This document shows, piece after piece, positions 25,646-35,369 of a stretch of DNA of 64,000 nucleotides. The notes beneath the pieces were generated by a model. That model saw nothing but the letters and a program-made list of their open reading frames with translations, did no database searches and was not told where the DNA came from. Position numbers and translations under genes: made by a program. This DNA is from Dyadobacter sediminis (GTDB lineage Bacteria; Bacteroidota; Bacteroidia; Cytophagales; Spirosomataceae), in contig NZ_VCEI01000011.1 of the NCBI RefSeq assembly GCF_005860765.1, positions 1,217,819 to 1,281,818 on the forward strand. Direction: 5' to 3'. Within the stretch, counting starts at the first letter, position 1. Each line of letters begins with the position of its first letter.

Positions 25646-26683
25646 CTAACTGGTTACAGCAATGGAACTGGTAAAATTTAAAATCTGCAATGCGTTTTCC
25701 GGCACATTGCCGCCGGTCAGCGTTAAGGGAAAAACGTGTTCCGCATTCCGGTTATTCAGGCACGTTTGATACGTTTTGTCGTAATAAACCAGAACGAGCC
25801 GGATAAAATCATCCATTCTGTCCTCATAAATAGCTTCTATGGCCTGTTTGGTCTGTAACGGGCCGAGCCTTTTACGGATCCGTTCGGTGCATGCTGCCAG
25901 AAAATGCTTATCCAGCACGCCGTATTCTTTTACAAGATCATGGACCCGCTGTTCAGTACTTACTTTCACGTCAATGAGCATGGCCGTTTTCATCTGCTGC
26001 CAGAATCCGTTGGGAATTAGCAATTTGCCGATGTTCAGGCTTTCATCTTCCACCCATATTCTTCGGTTTGCATCCAGTTCTTTCAGCTCATCGGCCAGAT
26101 TGTTTTCAAACTGTTCCTGCGTGGGCTGAACCAGCCTGTTCATAGTGCCGTACGACGAACCCTGATGCTGTGCAAGCTGTTCCAGATCCATAATCTGCTC
26201 ACCCGCCGATCGGAGTTCATGCAGCATTCGCGTTTTTCCGGAACCCGTTCTGCCACCCAGAATCCAGAGCTGATATGCCGCTTCAAACTGCCGGTGAACC
26301 CATCTGCGGTAATTTTTATAACCGCCTTCGATCAGGTATACTTCAAAACCGTAAAGGTTCAGTGCCCAGGCCATGGCTCCACTGCGCATACCGCCGCGCC
26401 AGCAATGAACGCCTATTTTCTTGTCGGGAGCTATTTCCAGCGCCTGCCGTATGAAACCTGACCATTTGGAACCTGTCAGATCAAAACCCAGCATAATGGC
26501 CTCTTCCCTCCCAACCTGCTTGTAAGTTGTCCCCACCAGCACCCTCTCGTCGTTACTGAACAAAGGCAGATTGAACGCGCCTGGAATATGCCCATGTGCG
26601 AACTCGGCAGGCGTACGAACGTCGGCAAGCGGGATGCTGCCTTTAAATGGAAGAAAATCTTCTATGGTTGTATTTTTAATCAT
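25646..26683 (-). CDS. mnmH: tRNA 2-selenouridine synthase
   Basis: This 345-residue protein (MnmH, also SelU or YbbB) replaces sulfur by selenium at the wobble 2-thiouridine of some tRNAs, with geranylation as an intermediate step. The N-terminal rhodanese domain has Asp21-Val-Arg-Thr-Pro-Ala-Glu-Phe and catalytic Cys94 in HCWRGGMRS. The C-terminal P-loop domain begins with Gly143-Gly-Arg-Thr-Gly-Ser-Gly-Lys150-Thr. The selenophosphate donor gene selD follows directly. Gene order and spacing point to a dedicated two-gene selenium operon. Confidence 0.95.
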   Translation of the reverse strand: MIKNTTIEDFLPFKGSIPLADVRTPAEFAHGHIPGAFNLPLFSNDERVLVGTTYKQVGREEAIMLGFDLTGSKWSGFIRQALEIAPDKKIGVHCWRGGMRSGAMAWALNLYGFEVYLIEGGYKNYRRWVHRQFEAAYQLWILGGRTGSGKTRMLHELRSAGEQIMDLEQLAQHQGSSYGTMNRLVQPTQEQFENNLADELKELDANRRIWVEDESLNIGKLLIPNGFWQQMKTAMLIDVKVSTEQRVHDLVKEYGVLDKHFLAACTERIRKRLGPLQTKQAIEAIYEDRMDDFIRLVLVYYDKTYQTCLNNRNAEHVFPLTLTGGNVPENALQILNFTSSIAVTS

Positions 26684-27017
26684 CAGCTAAGGAAAAGCAT
26701 TTCAAATATGCAAAGCAGTTTACTTTATAAAAACAAAGAAATTGCGCTGCATACTATTCCAGGAATATTTATTATCCTCTTTTTCCAGTAAAAACCTGTA
26801 AATCACTTGTAAAGCCGCTTTCAGATTTGTTGAGGCACCCATTGCGGACTAACAGGAGAAGCCATGCCATGCTAACTAAACAAAAATACGTCTGTTGCGT
26901 TCAAAACCGTTCCTGAAAATAGGATGAAGCTTTCCGGTTTCTTCATCCAGAAACCGGAAAGTTTGAAGCAATCAATCCTGCTTAGTAATAAAAATGAAGC
27001 TCCGTACAAACCCGGTA
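26684..27017. other. 334-bp gap between mnmH start and hybrid kinase end
   Basis: This AT-rich gap presumably holds the selD-mnmH promoter in its left half. The right half contains the hairpin at 26930-26961. No gene is recognised. Confidence 0.45.
26930..26961 (-). terminator. 12-bp perfect hairpin, candidate terminator of the hybrid kinase
   Basis: CTTTCCGGTTTC pairs perfectly with GAAACCGGAAAG around an 8-nt loop, 57 bp after the kinase stop on the minus strand. The following T tract is weak. Confidence 0.5.
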
Positions 27018-30000
27018 TCAGTTTCCGGTGTGTTCTGCATTTTGTTTTCTGCTTTCGTAAGCTTTTTCGAGTGCCGTTTTTATCTCATTCAGTCGGAGCG
27101 GCTTGGAAATATAGTAATCCATACCCGCCTGCAGGCAATCCTCCTGATCTTCACGCATGGCATTGGCAGTCATGGCTACGATGTAAGGCTGTTCGATTTG
27201 CTGGCTGCGAATCCGGCGTGTTGCTTCCAGCCCGTCCAGTTCGGGCATTTGCACATCCATGAAAACGGCATCGAATCTTTCTTCCAATGTTTTCTCAAAA
27301 GCTTCCCGCCCGTTCCGGGTAACAACGGGTACATAGCCCAGCTTGCTGAGGATATTGACAAAAAGTTTTTCGTTCACCGGATTGTCTTCTGCCATCAGGA
27401 TATGCAATGGGTAATGCGCGGCAAATTCCTTGGAAAGACTGGAAGGCGAAGGCTGCCGAACGTTTGCATCCGTTTCTTTCTGCTGCTTGAGTTCCATCTG
27501 GATCAGTTTTCCAAGCTGGTTGTGCCTGACGGGTTTGGTCAGGATTGCGGCAAAAAGATCCTTATGGTTACGCCCGGCTTCATCACCGACCGAACTCAGC
27601 AGGAAAACAGGAAGTGCCGGGAATTTGCTTTTTATAATGGCTGCAAGATCAATTCCGTCCATTTCCGGCATTTGCTGATCTGAAATGACCAGATCAAACC
27701 GGGCACCGCTGTCGAGTATCTGAAGTGCCTGTTTTCCCGAAGAGGCCAGCGTCGGAATGAGTTTCCATTGTTCCATCTGAACCTGTAAAATCCGCAGGTT
27801 GGTATCGTTATCATCTACAATCAGGATGGATTTCCCCTGATTTTCAGTGGTATTAAAAAACACATACTGGCGTGTCGGCTGCGTACTGATCTGTGCAATG
27901 ATCGTAAAATGGAAATTGGTGCCTTTGTCCACAACACTTTCCACGCGGATGGATCCGCCCATCAGATTGACCAGTCTCTGGCTGATGATAAGGCCCAGCC
28001 CCGTACCTCCATATTTGCGCGTATGAGAGGAATCAACCTGTGAAAAGGCCACAAAAAGCCGGTCGAGCTTGTCCGCCGGAATACCGATGCCCGTATCCTG
28101 AATGTCAAAACGGATTTCTATGTCCTGCCCGTTGATCTGCCGTACAAGCCGTACATGAATAAAGACTTCGCCCTGATGCGTGAACTTGATCGCATTGCCG
28201 ACCAGATTGATCAGAATTTGTCTAAGCCGCTGACTGTCGCCGATAATCTGGCTCGGAACCAGCGCATCGATTTCATAAACCAGGTCAAGCCCGATGGCAG
28301 CTGCCTTGGACGAAAACAGGTCCAGAACGCCTTCAATGCATTCGCGGAGGTCAAAACTGATGAGTTCAAGCTCCATGTTGCCGGATTCTATTTTGGAAAA
28401 ATCCAGAATGTCGTTGATCACCGTCAGCAGACTGTCGCCGCTGTTGATGATCGTTTCGGTATATTCTGCCTGTTCCGGCGTCATCTTTGTCTGGGAAAGC
28501 AGCATGGCCATTCCGATCACGCCATTCATCGGCGTACGGATTTCGTGGCTCATGGTTGCCAGAAAAACGCTTTTGGCCATATTGGCTTTTTCAGCCTCTT
28601 TTCTGGCAAGCTGTTCCTGATCGTTTCGGACCTGCAGTTCTTTGTTAAGTTCCTGCAGATGCTCCGACTGTGCGAGCAGTTCATGCTTCTGCCGGCTTAT
28701 TTCCTCCGTTCTTTCCTGAACCTGTTTTACCAGCATCCTTTTTTGTGCCCGTATTACACGCATGCGCAGCCTGTGAACGCCGTAAACCAGTCCGATCACC
28801 AGCAGAACGGCAAGAATGCGAAACCATGCAGTACGCCAGTACGGAGGCCAGATATGCACCTGTAACTGGGTCACTTCCGGGTTCCATACACCGTCGTTAT
28901 TGGATGCTTTCACTTCAAAAACGTAGTCCCCGGCATCCAGATTGGTGTAAGTTGCCCTCCGCATCGTTCCGCTGTATATCCAGTCGTCGTCAAAACCTCG
29001 TAACCGGTACGCATACTGGTTTTTTTCGGGCATCGTGTAGTTCAGTGCGGCAAATTCAAATGAAATGACAGACTGCTTATAAGAAAGGCGGATGCTTTCC
29101 GACTGACTGACATGCCTGGTCAGTACGGCATTTTTCCCCCCGATGGCTACCTGTTTGTTGAAAATCAGAAAATCTGTTATATATACCGGCGGGATATAAT
29201 GATTGTCCACAAGGCGGTCCGGGTAAAAAGTGCTGAAACCGCGCACTCCGCCAAAGAACATTTCCCCGTCACTTGTCTGAAATACCGAATTGCTCCGGAA
29301 TTCGCTGCCCTGCAATCCGTCTTCAGTGCCATAGTTACGGAAAGTTTTGGAAAGGTAACTGAACCTGGAAAGTCCGTTGTTTGTACTCAGCCAGAGATTG
29401 TTCTTTTTATCTTTGGCAATGCCGTAAATGACATTGCTTGCAAGCCCGTTCTGTTCGGTGTAAGCCGTAAAAAGCTTCTTATTTCTGTCAAAATAATTGA
29501 GTCCGCCGCCTAGTGTCCCGATCCACAGATCGCCGTTATCAGCTTCATGTATTGACTGGATTTTGTTGCTGGAAAGGGAATGTTTGTTTTTGCTGTCAAA
29601 CCCGAACCTTGTAAAATGCTTCCGGTCGGCGTTCAGCATGTTCAGCCCTGCATATGTTCCGGCCCAGATGTTGCCGTCACGGTCCTGAAAAACTTCCGTT
29701 ACAATATCGGAGCTCAGACTGGTTTTGTCATTCGGGTCATGGCGGTAATGCGTGAATTTTCTGCTTTTCACGTCGTAGAATTCCAGACCGCCTTTCCACA
29801 TGCCCAGCCAGATATTGCCGTCACGATCTCGGAACAAATTGTTTACGTCCGAACTTGAAAGGCTGTTCGGATCGTCTGGTCGCGGCATGTGGTGCTCGAA
29901 CGTTCCCGTTTTGACATGGAACAGATCGAATCCTCCGTTGTGATAACCAAGCCCCAGAACATTTTCCGAAACAGAGATAACGGCAATCACATAATCATTG

Positions 30001-31232
30001 CTGGGCGAATCGGAATTGGTTTTGCTGTGCCGGTAATGCGTGAACTTCTTTGTTTTCCGGTCAAAAAGATTCAGCCCGCCGCCGTCCGTTCCCAGCCACA
30101 CATGATCCGGATTGCTGTCGCCGCAAATGGCAAGTATGATATTGTTGCTCAAACTGTTCGGATCGCGCGGAACCTGCCGGTAAGACTGGAACTTTTTACC
30201 GAACCTGGGCAAAAAACTGATGCCGCCTGCAAAAGTCCCGATCCAGATGTTGCCAGCCCTGTCCGGATAAATGCAGTAGACCGAATTGTTGCTCAGCGAT
30301 GTATTATCATCCTCATTCTGCCGATACGTTGTAAACCGGTTTGCCTTCATGTCGTAAACACTGATGCCGCCGTTTTCCGTACCGATCCACAGATTGCCGT
30401 CGCTGTTCCGGGTGATGCTCAGCACGTCGTTATGTGCTAAGCTGTTGCTGTCGTTCCGGTTGTTCAGAAAACTTCGGAATGTGTTGCTTTCCGGCAGATA
30501 CAAAGACATCCCGCCACCGTGCGTTCCGATCCATAAATTGCCATTTTTATCTTTGTACAATGCTTTGATCCAGTCCGAGTACAGCTGCTTTTCGCCTGCG
30601 CCTTTGAAATAGCTGTTATACCGGCCATTTTCCGTGTTCAGCTGATAAAGGCCGTACTCCGTCCCTATCCAAAGGTTTCCGGCATTGTCTTCTTCAATGC
30701 GCGTCACAAACGAAGCACCTTTGTTTTTCCCTGCTTGCTGAAACTCCGGATAAATCCGGATGGAAGCGTCAACCGGATTGAACAGGAACAGACCTTTATC
30801 GGAACCAAGCCATATCCTTCCCTTACTGTCCTGAAAAATGTCGTTGATACCGAGATTGCGGTTGTCAAAGGTATATTGTGTGAAACGGTTTTTATCCCGG
30901 TCAAATTTATTTAGCCCTGATGAAGTTCCGACCCACAGATTTCCTGCCTTGTCTTCCAGCAAATCCAGAATGTAACTGTCATTGATGCTGGTGCTGTCGG
31001 TAACAATGTGTTTATAATGTTTGAACTGATATCCATCGTACAAATTCAGCCCGTCCTCCGTCCCGAACCACATAAATCCCTGCTTGTCCATCAGAATGGA
31101 ACTGACATGATTCTGCGATAAACCCTGATTGGTAGAAAGCTGCCTGAAGCCTGGCTCCTGCGCAAACAGAATGGCAGGATAAATGGCCAAAATATACAGC
31201 CAGCGCTTACGGATAGCTTGTTGAAGATTCAT
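27018..31232 (-). CDS. Hybrid two-component sensor: propeller, Y_Y_Y, HisKA, HATPase and two REC domains
   Basis: This 1404-residue protein has a signal or anchor at residues 1-25. A two-component-regulator propeller of many ~45-residue repeats follows (signatures such as [15 protein letters not shown] and [13 protein letters not shown]), to about residue 690. Next are a Y_Y_Y domain (~700-800), a transmembrane helix (~805-825) and a coiled coil. HisKA has His896 in [12 protein letters not shown], followed by HATPase_c. Two receivers end the protein, with Asp1185 ([10 protein letters not shown]) and Asp1326 ([10 protein letters not shown]). Unlike many Bacteroidetes hybrids there is no AraC-type output, so phosphate must leave by a separate protein. 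The ligand is presumably a periplasmic poly- or oligosaccharide. Confidence 0.95.
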   Translation of the reverse strand: MNLQQAIRKRWLYILAIYPAILFAQEPGFRQLSTNQGLSQNHVSSILMDKQGFMWFGTEDGLNLYDGYQFKHYKHIVTDSTSINDSYILDLLEDKAGNLWVGTSSGLNKFDRDKNRFTQYTFDNRNLGINDIFQDSKGRIWLGSDKGLFLFNPVDASIRIYPEFQQAGKNKGASFVTRIEEDNAGNLWIGTEYGLYQLNTENGRYNSYFKGAGEKQLYSDWIKALYKDKNGNLWIGTHGGGMSLYLPESNTFRSFLNNRNDSNSLAHNDVLSITRNSDGNLWIGTENGGISVYDMKANRFTTYRQNEDDNTSLSNNSVYCIYPDRAGNIWIGTFAGGISFLPRFGKKFQSYRQVPRDPNSLSNNIILAICGDSNPDHVWLGTDGGGLNLFDRKTKKFTHYRHSKTNSDSPSNDYVIAVISVSENVLGLGYHNGGFDLFHVKTGTFEHHMPRPDDPNSLSSSDVNNLFRDRDGNIWLGMWKGGLEFYDVKSRKFTHYRHDPNDKTSLSSDIVTEVFQDRDGNIWAGTYAGLNMLNADRKHFTRFGFDSKNKHSLSSNKIQSIHEADNGDLWIGTLGGGLNYFDRNKKLFTAYTEQNGLASNVIYGIAKDKKNNLWLSTNNGLSRFSYLSKTFRNYGTEDGLQGSEFRSNSVFQTSDGEMFFGGVRGFSTFYPDRLVDNHYIPPVYITDFLIFNKQVAIGGKNAVLTRHVSQSESIRLSYKQSVISFEFAALNYTMPEKNQYAYRLRGFDDDWIYSGTMRRATYTNLDAGDYVFEVKASNNDGVWNPEVTQLQVHIWPPYWRTAWFRILAVLLVIGLVYGVHRLRMRVIRAQKRMLVKQVQERTEEISRQKHELLAQSEHLQELNKELQVRNDQEQLARKEAEKANMAKSVFLATMSHEIRTPMNGVIGMAMLLSQTKMTPEQAEYTETIINSGDSLLTVINDILDFSKIESGNMELELISFDLRECIEGVLDLFSSKAAAIGLDLVYEIDALVPSQIIGDSQRLRQILINLVGNAIKFTHQGEVFIHVRLVRQINGQDIEIRFDIQDTGIGIPADKLDRLFVAFSQVDSSHTRKYGGTGLGLIISQRLVNLMGGSIRVESVVDKGTNFHFTIIAQISTQPTRQYVFFNTTENQGKSILIVDDNDTNLRILQVQMEQWKLIPTLASSGKQALQILDSGARFDLVISDQQMPEMDGIDLAAIIKSKFPALPVFLLSSVGDEAGRNHKDLFAAILTKPVRHNQLGKLIQMELKQQKETDANVRQPSPSSLSKEFAAHYPLHILMAEDNPVNEKLFVNILSKLGYVPVVTRNGREAFEKTLEERFDAVFMDVQMPELDGLEATRRIRSQQIEQPYIVAMTANAMREDQEDCLQAGMDYYISKPLRLNEIKTALEKAYESRKQNAEHTGN

Positions 31233-31611
31233 TCTACGATTTACTTTTACATAAAGTAGTAAATATTGTATGTAATATTATTATTTATTTAAAATTAATG
31301 TAGCATATAGAGGAAATTATTATTTTATACTTCCTGAATTTTCAAGCGTCCGGTTTACACGAAGAAAATCTTTTCCCAAATCTGCTGCATCGTTCACCGG
31401 CTGTGGTAAGGGTGAAAAGCTGGAATTTAACAGGCTTGAAGCCGGTTGCAGGCACCTGGAAAAAACCGGACTGGGACACGGCCTTTTGTGCTGGCGTGAA
31501 AATTGTTAGGATAATCTCTGCATGATAAACCGGATCACGGAATTTCTCCGGTTTTATAAAACCGCAACCATTCAGTTTTAACCAAAATCAGCATTTATTA
31601 CTTTCCAGATT
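31233..31611. other. 379-bp divergent gap with a GC-rich island
   Basis: The left part is AT-rich and holds the kinase promoter. From ~31370 to 31500 the base composition becomes GC-richer and looks structured or formerly coding. A terminator-like hairpin follows at 31527-31554, before the sugar dehydrogenase ATG at 31612. Confidence 0.5.
31370..31554 (+). promoter_or_regulatory. Possible structured leader upstream of the sugar dehydrogenase
   Basis: A ~130-nt GC-richer segment with short palindromes (for example GGCT-TGA-AGCC) is followed by an 8-bp hairpin (AAACCGGA at 31527-31534 with TCCGGTTT at 31547-31554) and a TTTTAT tract, 57 nt before the start codon. This is the layout of an attenuator or riboswitch, but I recognise no known riboswitch motif. 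It could also be a gene remnant. Confidence 0.3.
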
Positions 31612-32799
31612 ATGTATAGAAAAATCATTGCGCCGTTACTTTCGCTGCTTGTTTTCACCACGTCGGTTTATGCGCAAACCGGACCGGCAGCACCGGATGT
31701 CAGCCTGAAACTCATCAGCGATGCGCTTACGCACCCGACTGCTTTTGCAGTAACCAAGAAAAACCCCGAACTGCTTTTTGTGTGCGAACAGGAAGGCCGA
31801 ATCCGGATTATCCAGAATGAAAAACTGGTCAAAACGCCATTTCTGGACATTACGGACGACGTTCTGAAAAAAGAAGGGTATGACGAACGCGGTTTGCTCG
31901 GACTGGCTTTTCATCCGGATTACGCCTCCAACGGAAAGTTTTACGTTTACATCAGTGTGGCAGCAAACGGCGAAAAAGGCGTTGATCACCATTCGGAAAT
32001 CCGCGAATACAAGGTCAGTAAAAGCAATGCAATGGTTGCCGAAAAGTCCGCCATGCGGAAAGTACTGACATTTAACCAGCCGGAATCCAACCATAACGGA
32101 GGCGATCTTAAATTCGGAGCAGACGGATATCTGTACATTTCCAGCGGCGATGGCGGAGGTGGCGGCGACCGGCACGGGGAACACGGCAACGGGCAGAATA
32201 TAAATACGTTGCTGGGTAAAATCCTGAGAATTGACATCAACCAGACGCCATACGGCATTCCGAAAGACAATCCGTTTGTAAACCGGAAAGATGCACGACC
32301 GGAAATTTTTGCTTACGGACTGCGCAATCCCTGGCGCATCAGTTTCGACCGTCAAACGCATCAGCTTTTTGCGGGTGAAGTCGGGCAGGACAAGTATGAA
32401 GAAGTGGATATTATTACCAATGGAGGAAACTACGGATGGCGTGCAATTGAAGGTTTTCATCCTTTCAAGCCTTCCGATCCGCAGCCGTCCAAGGCGATCA
32501 AACCGATTTATGAATACCCGCATACTGAAGGCATCAGCATCACAGGCGGCTTTGTATACCGCGGCAAGGCCATTCCGGCGCTTGCGGGCAAGTATGTCTA
32601 CGGCGACATGATGGGACCGATATGGGCACTTGCGCCGCAAAGCGGAAATAAATGGACACGTACAAAACTTTCTGTTTCAAGAGATCCCGGTTACTGGCAT
32701 GTGTACAGTTTCGGAGAAGATGTTTCCGGGGAAATGTATGTGCTTACACAGCTTCTGCAGGAAGGAAAAGGCGCTGTTTACAAGTTTGTGCAGCAATAG
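31612..32799 (+). CDS. PQQ-dependent sugar dehydrogenase family (GSDH-type) exported protein
   Basis: This 395-residue protein has a signal peptide ending VYAQ. The six-bladed glucose/sorbosone dehydrogenase fold is marked by LLGLAFHPDY, the conserved SNHNGGDLKFGADGYLYIS segment (His and Asn of the cofactor and substrate site), GDGGGGGD, LGKILRIDI, and ITGGFVYRG near the end. It should oxidise aldose sugars in the periplasm with PQQ, though some homologues act on other carbohydrates. No PQQ biosynthesis gene is in the window. The aldo/keto reductase starts 48 bp downstream and is probably co-transcribed. Confidence 0.9.
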   Translation: MYRKIIAPLLSLLVFTTSVYAQTGPAAPDVSLKLISDALTHPTAFAVTKKNPELLFVCEQEGRIRIIQNEKLVKTPFLDITDDVLKKEGYDERGLLGLAFHPDYASNGKFYVYISVAANGEKGVDHHSEIREYKVSKSNAMVAEKSAMRKVLTFNQPESNHNGGDLKFGADGYLYISSGDGGGGGDRHGEHGNGQNINTLLGKILRIDINQTPYGIPKDNPFVNRKDARPEIFAYGLRNPWRISFDRQTHQLFAGEVGQDKYEEVDIITNGGNYGWRAIEGFHPFKPSDPQPSKAIKPIYEYPHTEGISITGGFVYRGKAIPALAGKYVYGDMMGPIWALAPQSGNKWTRTKLSVSRDPGYWHVYSFGEDVSGEMYVLTQLLQEGKGAVYKFVQQ

Positions 32800-32847
32800 A
32801 CCCAACGATTTGAAAACAGTAATTAAAAAAGAACCTGAAGACTGATT

Positions 32848-33885
32848 ATGGAATACAGACAACTGGGAGCCTCGGGCATTATGGTTCCCGTATTATCTTT
32901 TGGAACCGCCACGTTTGGCGGCAGCGAATCCTTTAAAGCATGGGGAAATACGCAAACCAAAGAAGCCACAAGACTGGTGGATATCTGCATGGAAGCCGGC
33001 ATCAATATGTTTGATACGGCGGATATTTACTCCGAAGGACTTTCCGAAGAGGTGCTTGGACAATCGCTGGCACACAGGCAAAGGGACAAAATCATCCTTT
33101 CGACCAAGTCCACATTTACTTTTGGAGAAGCGCCGAATAACCAGGGTTCGTCCCGCATTCACATGCTGAAACAGGTGGAAGGAAGCCTGAAGAGATTACA
33201 GACCGATTATATTGATATTTACCATATGCATGGATTCGATGGAAATACGCCGGTTGAAGAAACATTGAGAACGCTGGACGATCTGGTTCAGAGCGGAAAA
33301 ATAAGATACATTGCAGCTTCCAACTTTTCGGGATGGCATCTGATGAAATCACTGGCGGTTTCCGAGAAATACGGCTGGAACCGCTACGTCGCACATCAGG
33401 TTTATTACTCACTGACCAACCGGGAATACGAATGGGAACTCATGCCGCTCGGCATGGACCAGAAAGTAGGTGCTATTGTATGGAGCCCGCTTGCAGGCGG
33501 CCGTTTGGGCGGCAAGTTCAGCCGGAAAAAAGAATGGCCTGAAACCGGACGCGTTGCGCAAGGCGGAAGCCCGGTGCCTGAAACGGCAGTTGAAAAAGAA
33601 CACCTTTTCAGAATCACGGATGCACTGGAAGCCGTTGCGGAGGAAACGGGAAAAACGGTTTCACAGGTCGCCATAAACTGGCTTCTTCAGCGGCCGACCG
33701 TTGCGAACATCATCATTGGTGCAAGAAATGAAGAACAATTGATGCAGAACCTGGAAGCTGTGGGTTGGAAACTTTCCGCGGATCAGGTCAAAAGACTTGA
33801 TGAAGCAAGTGAAATCCCGCCTGTTTATCCTTACTGGCATCAGCGTCAGAACCTTACCCTGAACCCGCCTCCGAGGTTTTATTGA
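32848..33885 (+). CDS. Aldo/keto reductase
   Basis: This 345-residue NAD(P)H-dependent oxidoreductase starts MEYRQLGASG, typical of the YghZ/PdxI-like group. The catalytic tetrad is visible: Asp56, Tyr61 (INMFDTADIYSEG), Lys87 (LSTKST) and His128 (DIYHMHG). The cofactor segments near the C-terminus are present (SQVAINWLLQRPTVANIIIGARN). It lies 48 bp after the sugar dehydrogenase, so the pair may handle sugar or aldehyde oxidation and reduction. The physiological substrate is unknown. It is cytosolic. Confidence 0.93.
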   Translation: MEYRQLGASGIMVPVLSFGTATFGGSESFKAWGNTQTKEATRLVDICMEAGINMFDTADIYSEGLSEEVLGQSLAHRQRDKIILSTKSTFTFGEAPNNQGSSRIHMLKQVEGSLKRLQTDYIDIYHMHGFDGNTPVEETLRTLDDLVQSGKIRYIAASNFSGWHLMKSLAVSEKYGWNRYVAHQVYYSLTNREYEWELMPLGMDQKVGAIVWSPLAGGRLGGKFSRKKEWPETGRVAQGGSPVPETAVEKEHLFRITDALEAVAEETGKTVSQVAINWLLQRPTVANIIIGARNEEQLMQNLEAVGWKLSADQVKRLDEASEIPPVYPYWHQRQNLTLNPPPRFY

Positions 33886-34243
33886 GAAGCAAATTTCCGT
33901 ATCCGGTCGGAGAAATACATCATGTTTTTTTCAGGGCCGGATACGGATTTTGTTTATGCATATATCTGTATGCCGTTTTCTTGGTGTTTTTTTCAGATCG
34001 CCACGAAACAACATGAAAAAAGGGGTTTTTCTGCTTGCTGCATGCTGTTTTATCAGCTACAACAATTCTTAAATCCATTATTTTCAAAAATCCGGAAAAC
34101 AAATTTCCTCTTTCAGGTATGAAGTTTTTAAAGCTGGATTCCATTTTCATTCAGCGGATCAGGGGTAAGCCGTTTCACATTGACTTTTGCTTTATAAATC
34201 AATAGTCCGGACTTATATCTTGATGCCGATTGATTACTTGATG
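33886..34243. other. 358-bp gap before the flavoprotein
   Basis: Apart from the inverted repeat near its left end, this AT-rich stretch shows no gene, repeat or clear promoter motif. Confidence 0.4.
33897..33946. terminator. 10-bp inverted repeat after the aldo/keto reductase
   Basis: CCGTATCCGG (33897-33906) pairs with CCGGATACGG (33937-33946) across a 30-nt loop, 11 bp after the stop codon, and is followed by a T-rich stretch. It is a probable large-loop terminator. Confidence 0.5.
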
Positions 34244-35167
34244 ATGAAACCTATGCAAGCGATTCAGAAATACGATGTTGTGATTGTCGGCGGAAGTTAT
34301 GCCGGGCTTTCAGGAGCAATGGCACTGGCCAGAGCCCTCCGATCCGTGCTGGTTATTGACAGTGGAAAACCCTGCAACCGGCAAACACCCTACTCACATA
34401 ATTTTCTTACACAGGACGGCAGTACACCCGCAGCCATCGGCGAACTGGCCAGATCACAGGTTCTGGCATACCCGACGGTTGAAATCTGGGATGACACCGT
34501 TATTGCCGCGGAAGGTGAAAACAATGATTTTACCGTTTCCACACTGGCAGGCAGACAGGCTTCTGCTAAAAAAATCCTGTTTGCAACCGGCGTCACGGAT
34601 CAGATTGATAATATTCCCGGACTGGCGGAATGCTGGGGAATTTCCGTTATCCATTGTCCTTATTGCCATGGCTATGAATACAACGGACAGCAAACCGGCC
34701 TGCTTGCCAATGGCGACTCAGCCGTGGATTTTGTGCGTTTGATCCGGAACTGGTCGGAGCAGCTCGTTATTTTTACGAACGGCAAATCCACAATCAGTAA
34801 AACGTACACACAGCAGCTGCTGGACAGGAACATAACCATAATTGAAAAAGAAATCAAACAGCTGATCCATCAGGAAGGCCGGATCCGGGCAGTTGCATTT
34901 GCTGATGATGAAACCTGTGAACTTGATGCCTTGTACACCCTTTTTCCGGTGAAGCAGCATTGTGACATTCCGGAAAAAATCGGTTGCTCCATTATAGAAA
35001 GCGGGTATATCGAAATTGACAATTACCAGAAAACGAAAGTGCCGGGCATTTATGCTGCCGGTGACAATACTTCCGCATTACGTTCTGTGGCAGCGGCCGT
35101 TGCATCCGGTTCCAAAGCCGGTGCATGCATTCACCATGAACTGGTTTCCGATGATGTCTGGACCTAG
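34244..35167 (+). CDS. Thioredoxin-reductase-like FAD/NAD(P) oxidoreductase
   Basis: This is 307 residues from the ATG at 34244; ATGs at 34241 and 34253 are near-equal alternatives. The FAD-binding Rossmann motif is VIVGGSYAGLSGAMALAR. The redox disulfide motif Cys138-Pro-Tyr-Cys141 sits in HCPYCHGYE, as in thioredoxin-reductase-like enzymes. The C-terminal FAD contact is GIYAAGDNTS. The NADPH domain between them has a weak glycine motif (GLLANGDSAVDF). It lacks a neighbouring thioredoxin gene, so its partner is unknown. Some homologues of this type reduce small disulfides or act as oxidases rather than true TrxR. Confidence 0.88.
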   Translation: MKPMQAIQKYDVVIVGGSYAGLSGAMALARALRSVLVIDSGKPCNRQTPYSHNFLTQDGSTPAAIGELARSQVLAYPTVEIWDDTVIAAEGENNDFTVSTLAGRQASAKKILFATGVTDQIDNIPGLAECWGISVIHCPYCHGYEYNGQQTGLLANGDSAVDFVRLIRNWSEQLVIFTNGKSTISKTYTQQLLDRNITIIEKEIKQLIHQEGRIRAVAFADDETCELDALYTLFPVKQHCDIPEKIGCSIIESGYIEIDNYQKTKVPGIYAAGDNTSALRSVAAAVASGSKAGACIHHELVSDDVWT

Positions 35168-35289
35168 AATTTGGCAGGAAAACAAGTATGTTTTAAATTC
35201 AATTGTCTTAATAAAATCAAAGTGACAAGGCGCAGCTGAAAGTACGGCATATCATTCCCTTTCCAGACGGGAAATGAATGAACAAAGCC

Positions 35290-35297
35290 TACCTTTG
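35290..35297 (+). promoter_or_regulatory. Candidate -7 element (TACCTTTG) of the DUF4249 gene
   Basis: The octamer matches the TAnnTTTG consensus 73 bp before the ATG of the DUF4249 lipoprotein. A matching -33 TTTG was not found. Confidence 0.3.
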
Positions 35298-35369
35298 TCC
35301 TGCTTTGGTCCTGTTCGGGACACATTCTTTTAATTCCCTTCTTTCCAGTTCTATATTCTGAAGACCGCT

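Noticed and set aside
31370..31500. Known riboswitch (cobalamin, TPP, FMN or SAM) upstream of the sugar dehydrogenase
   Set aside because: I compared the visible segments with the conserved boxes of these classes and found no match, so only an unspecific leader is reported.
31636..32640. A 334-codon frame antisense to the sugar dehydrogenase
   Set aside because: The sense frame has a signal peptide and all GSDH motifs. The antisense product is Phe/Val/Arg-rich without family motifs, a normal shadow.
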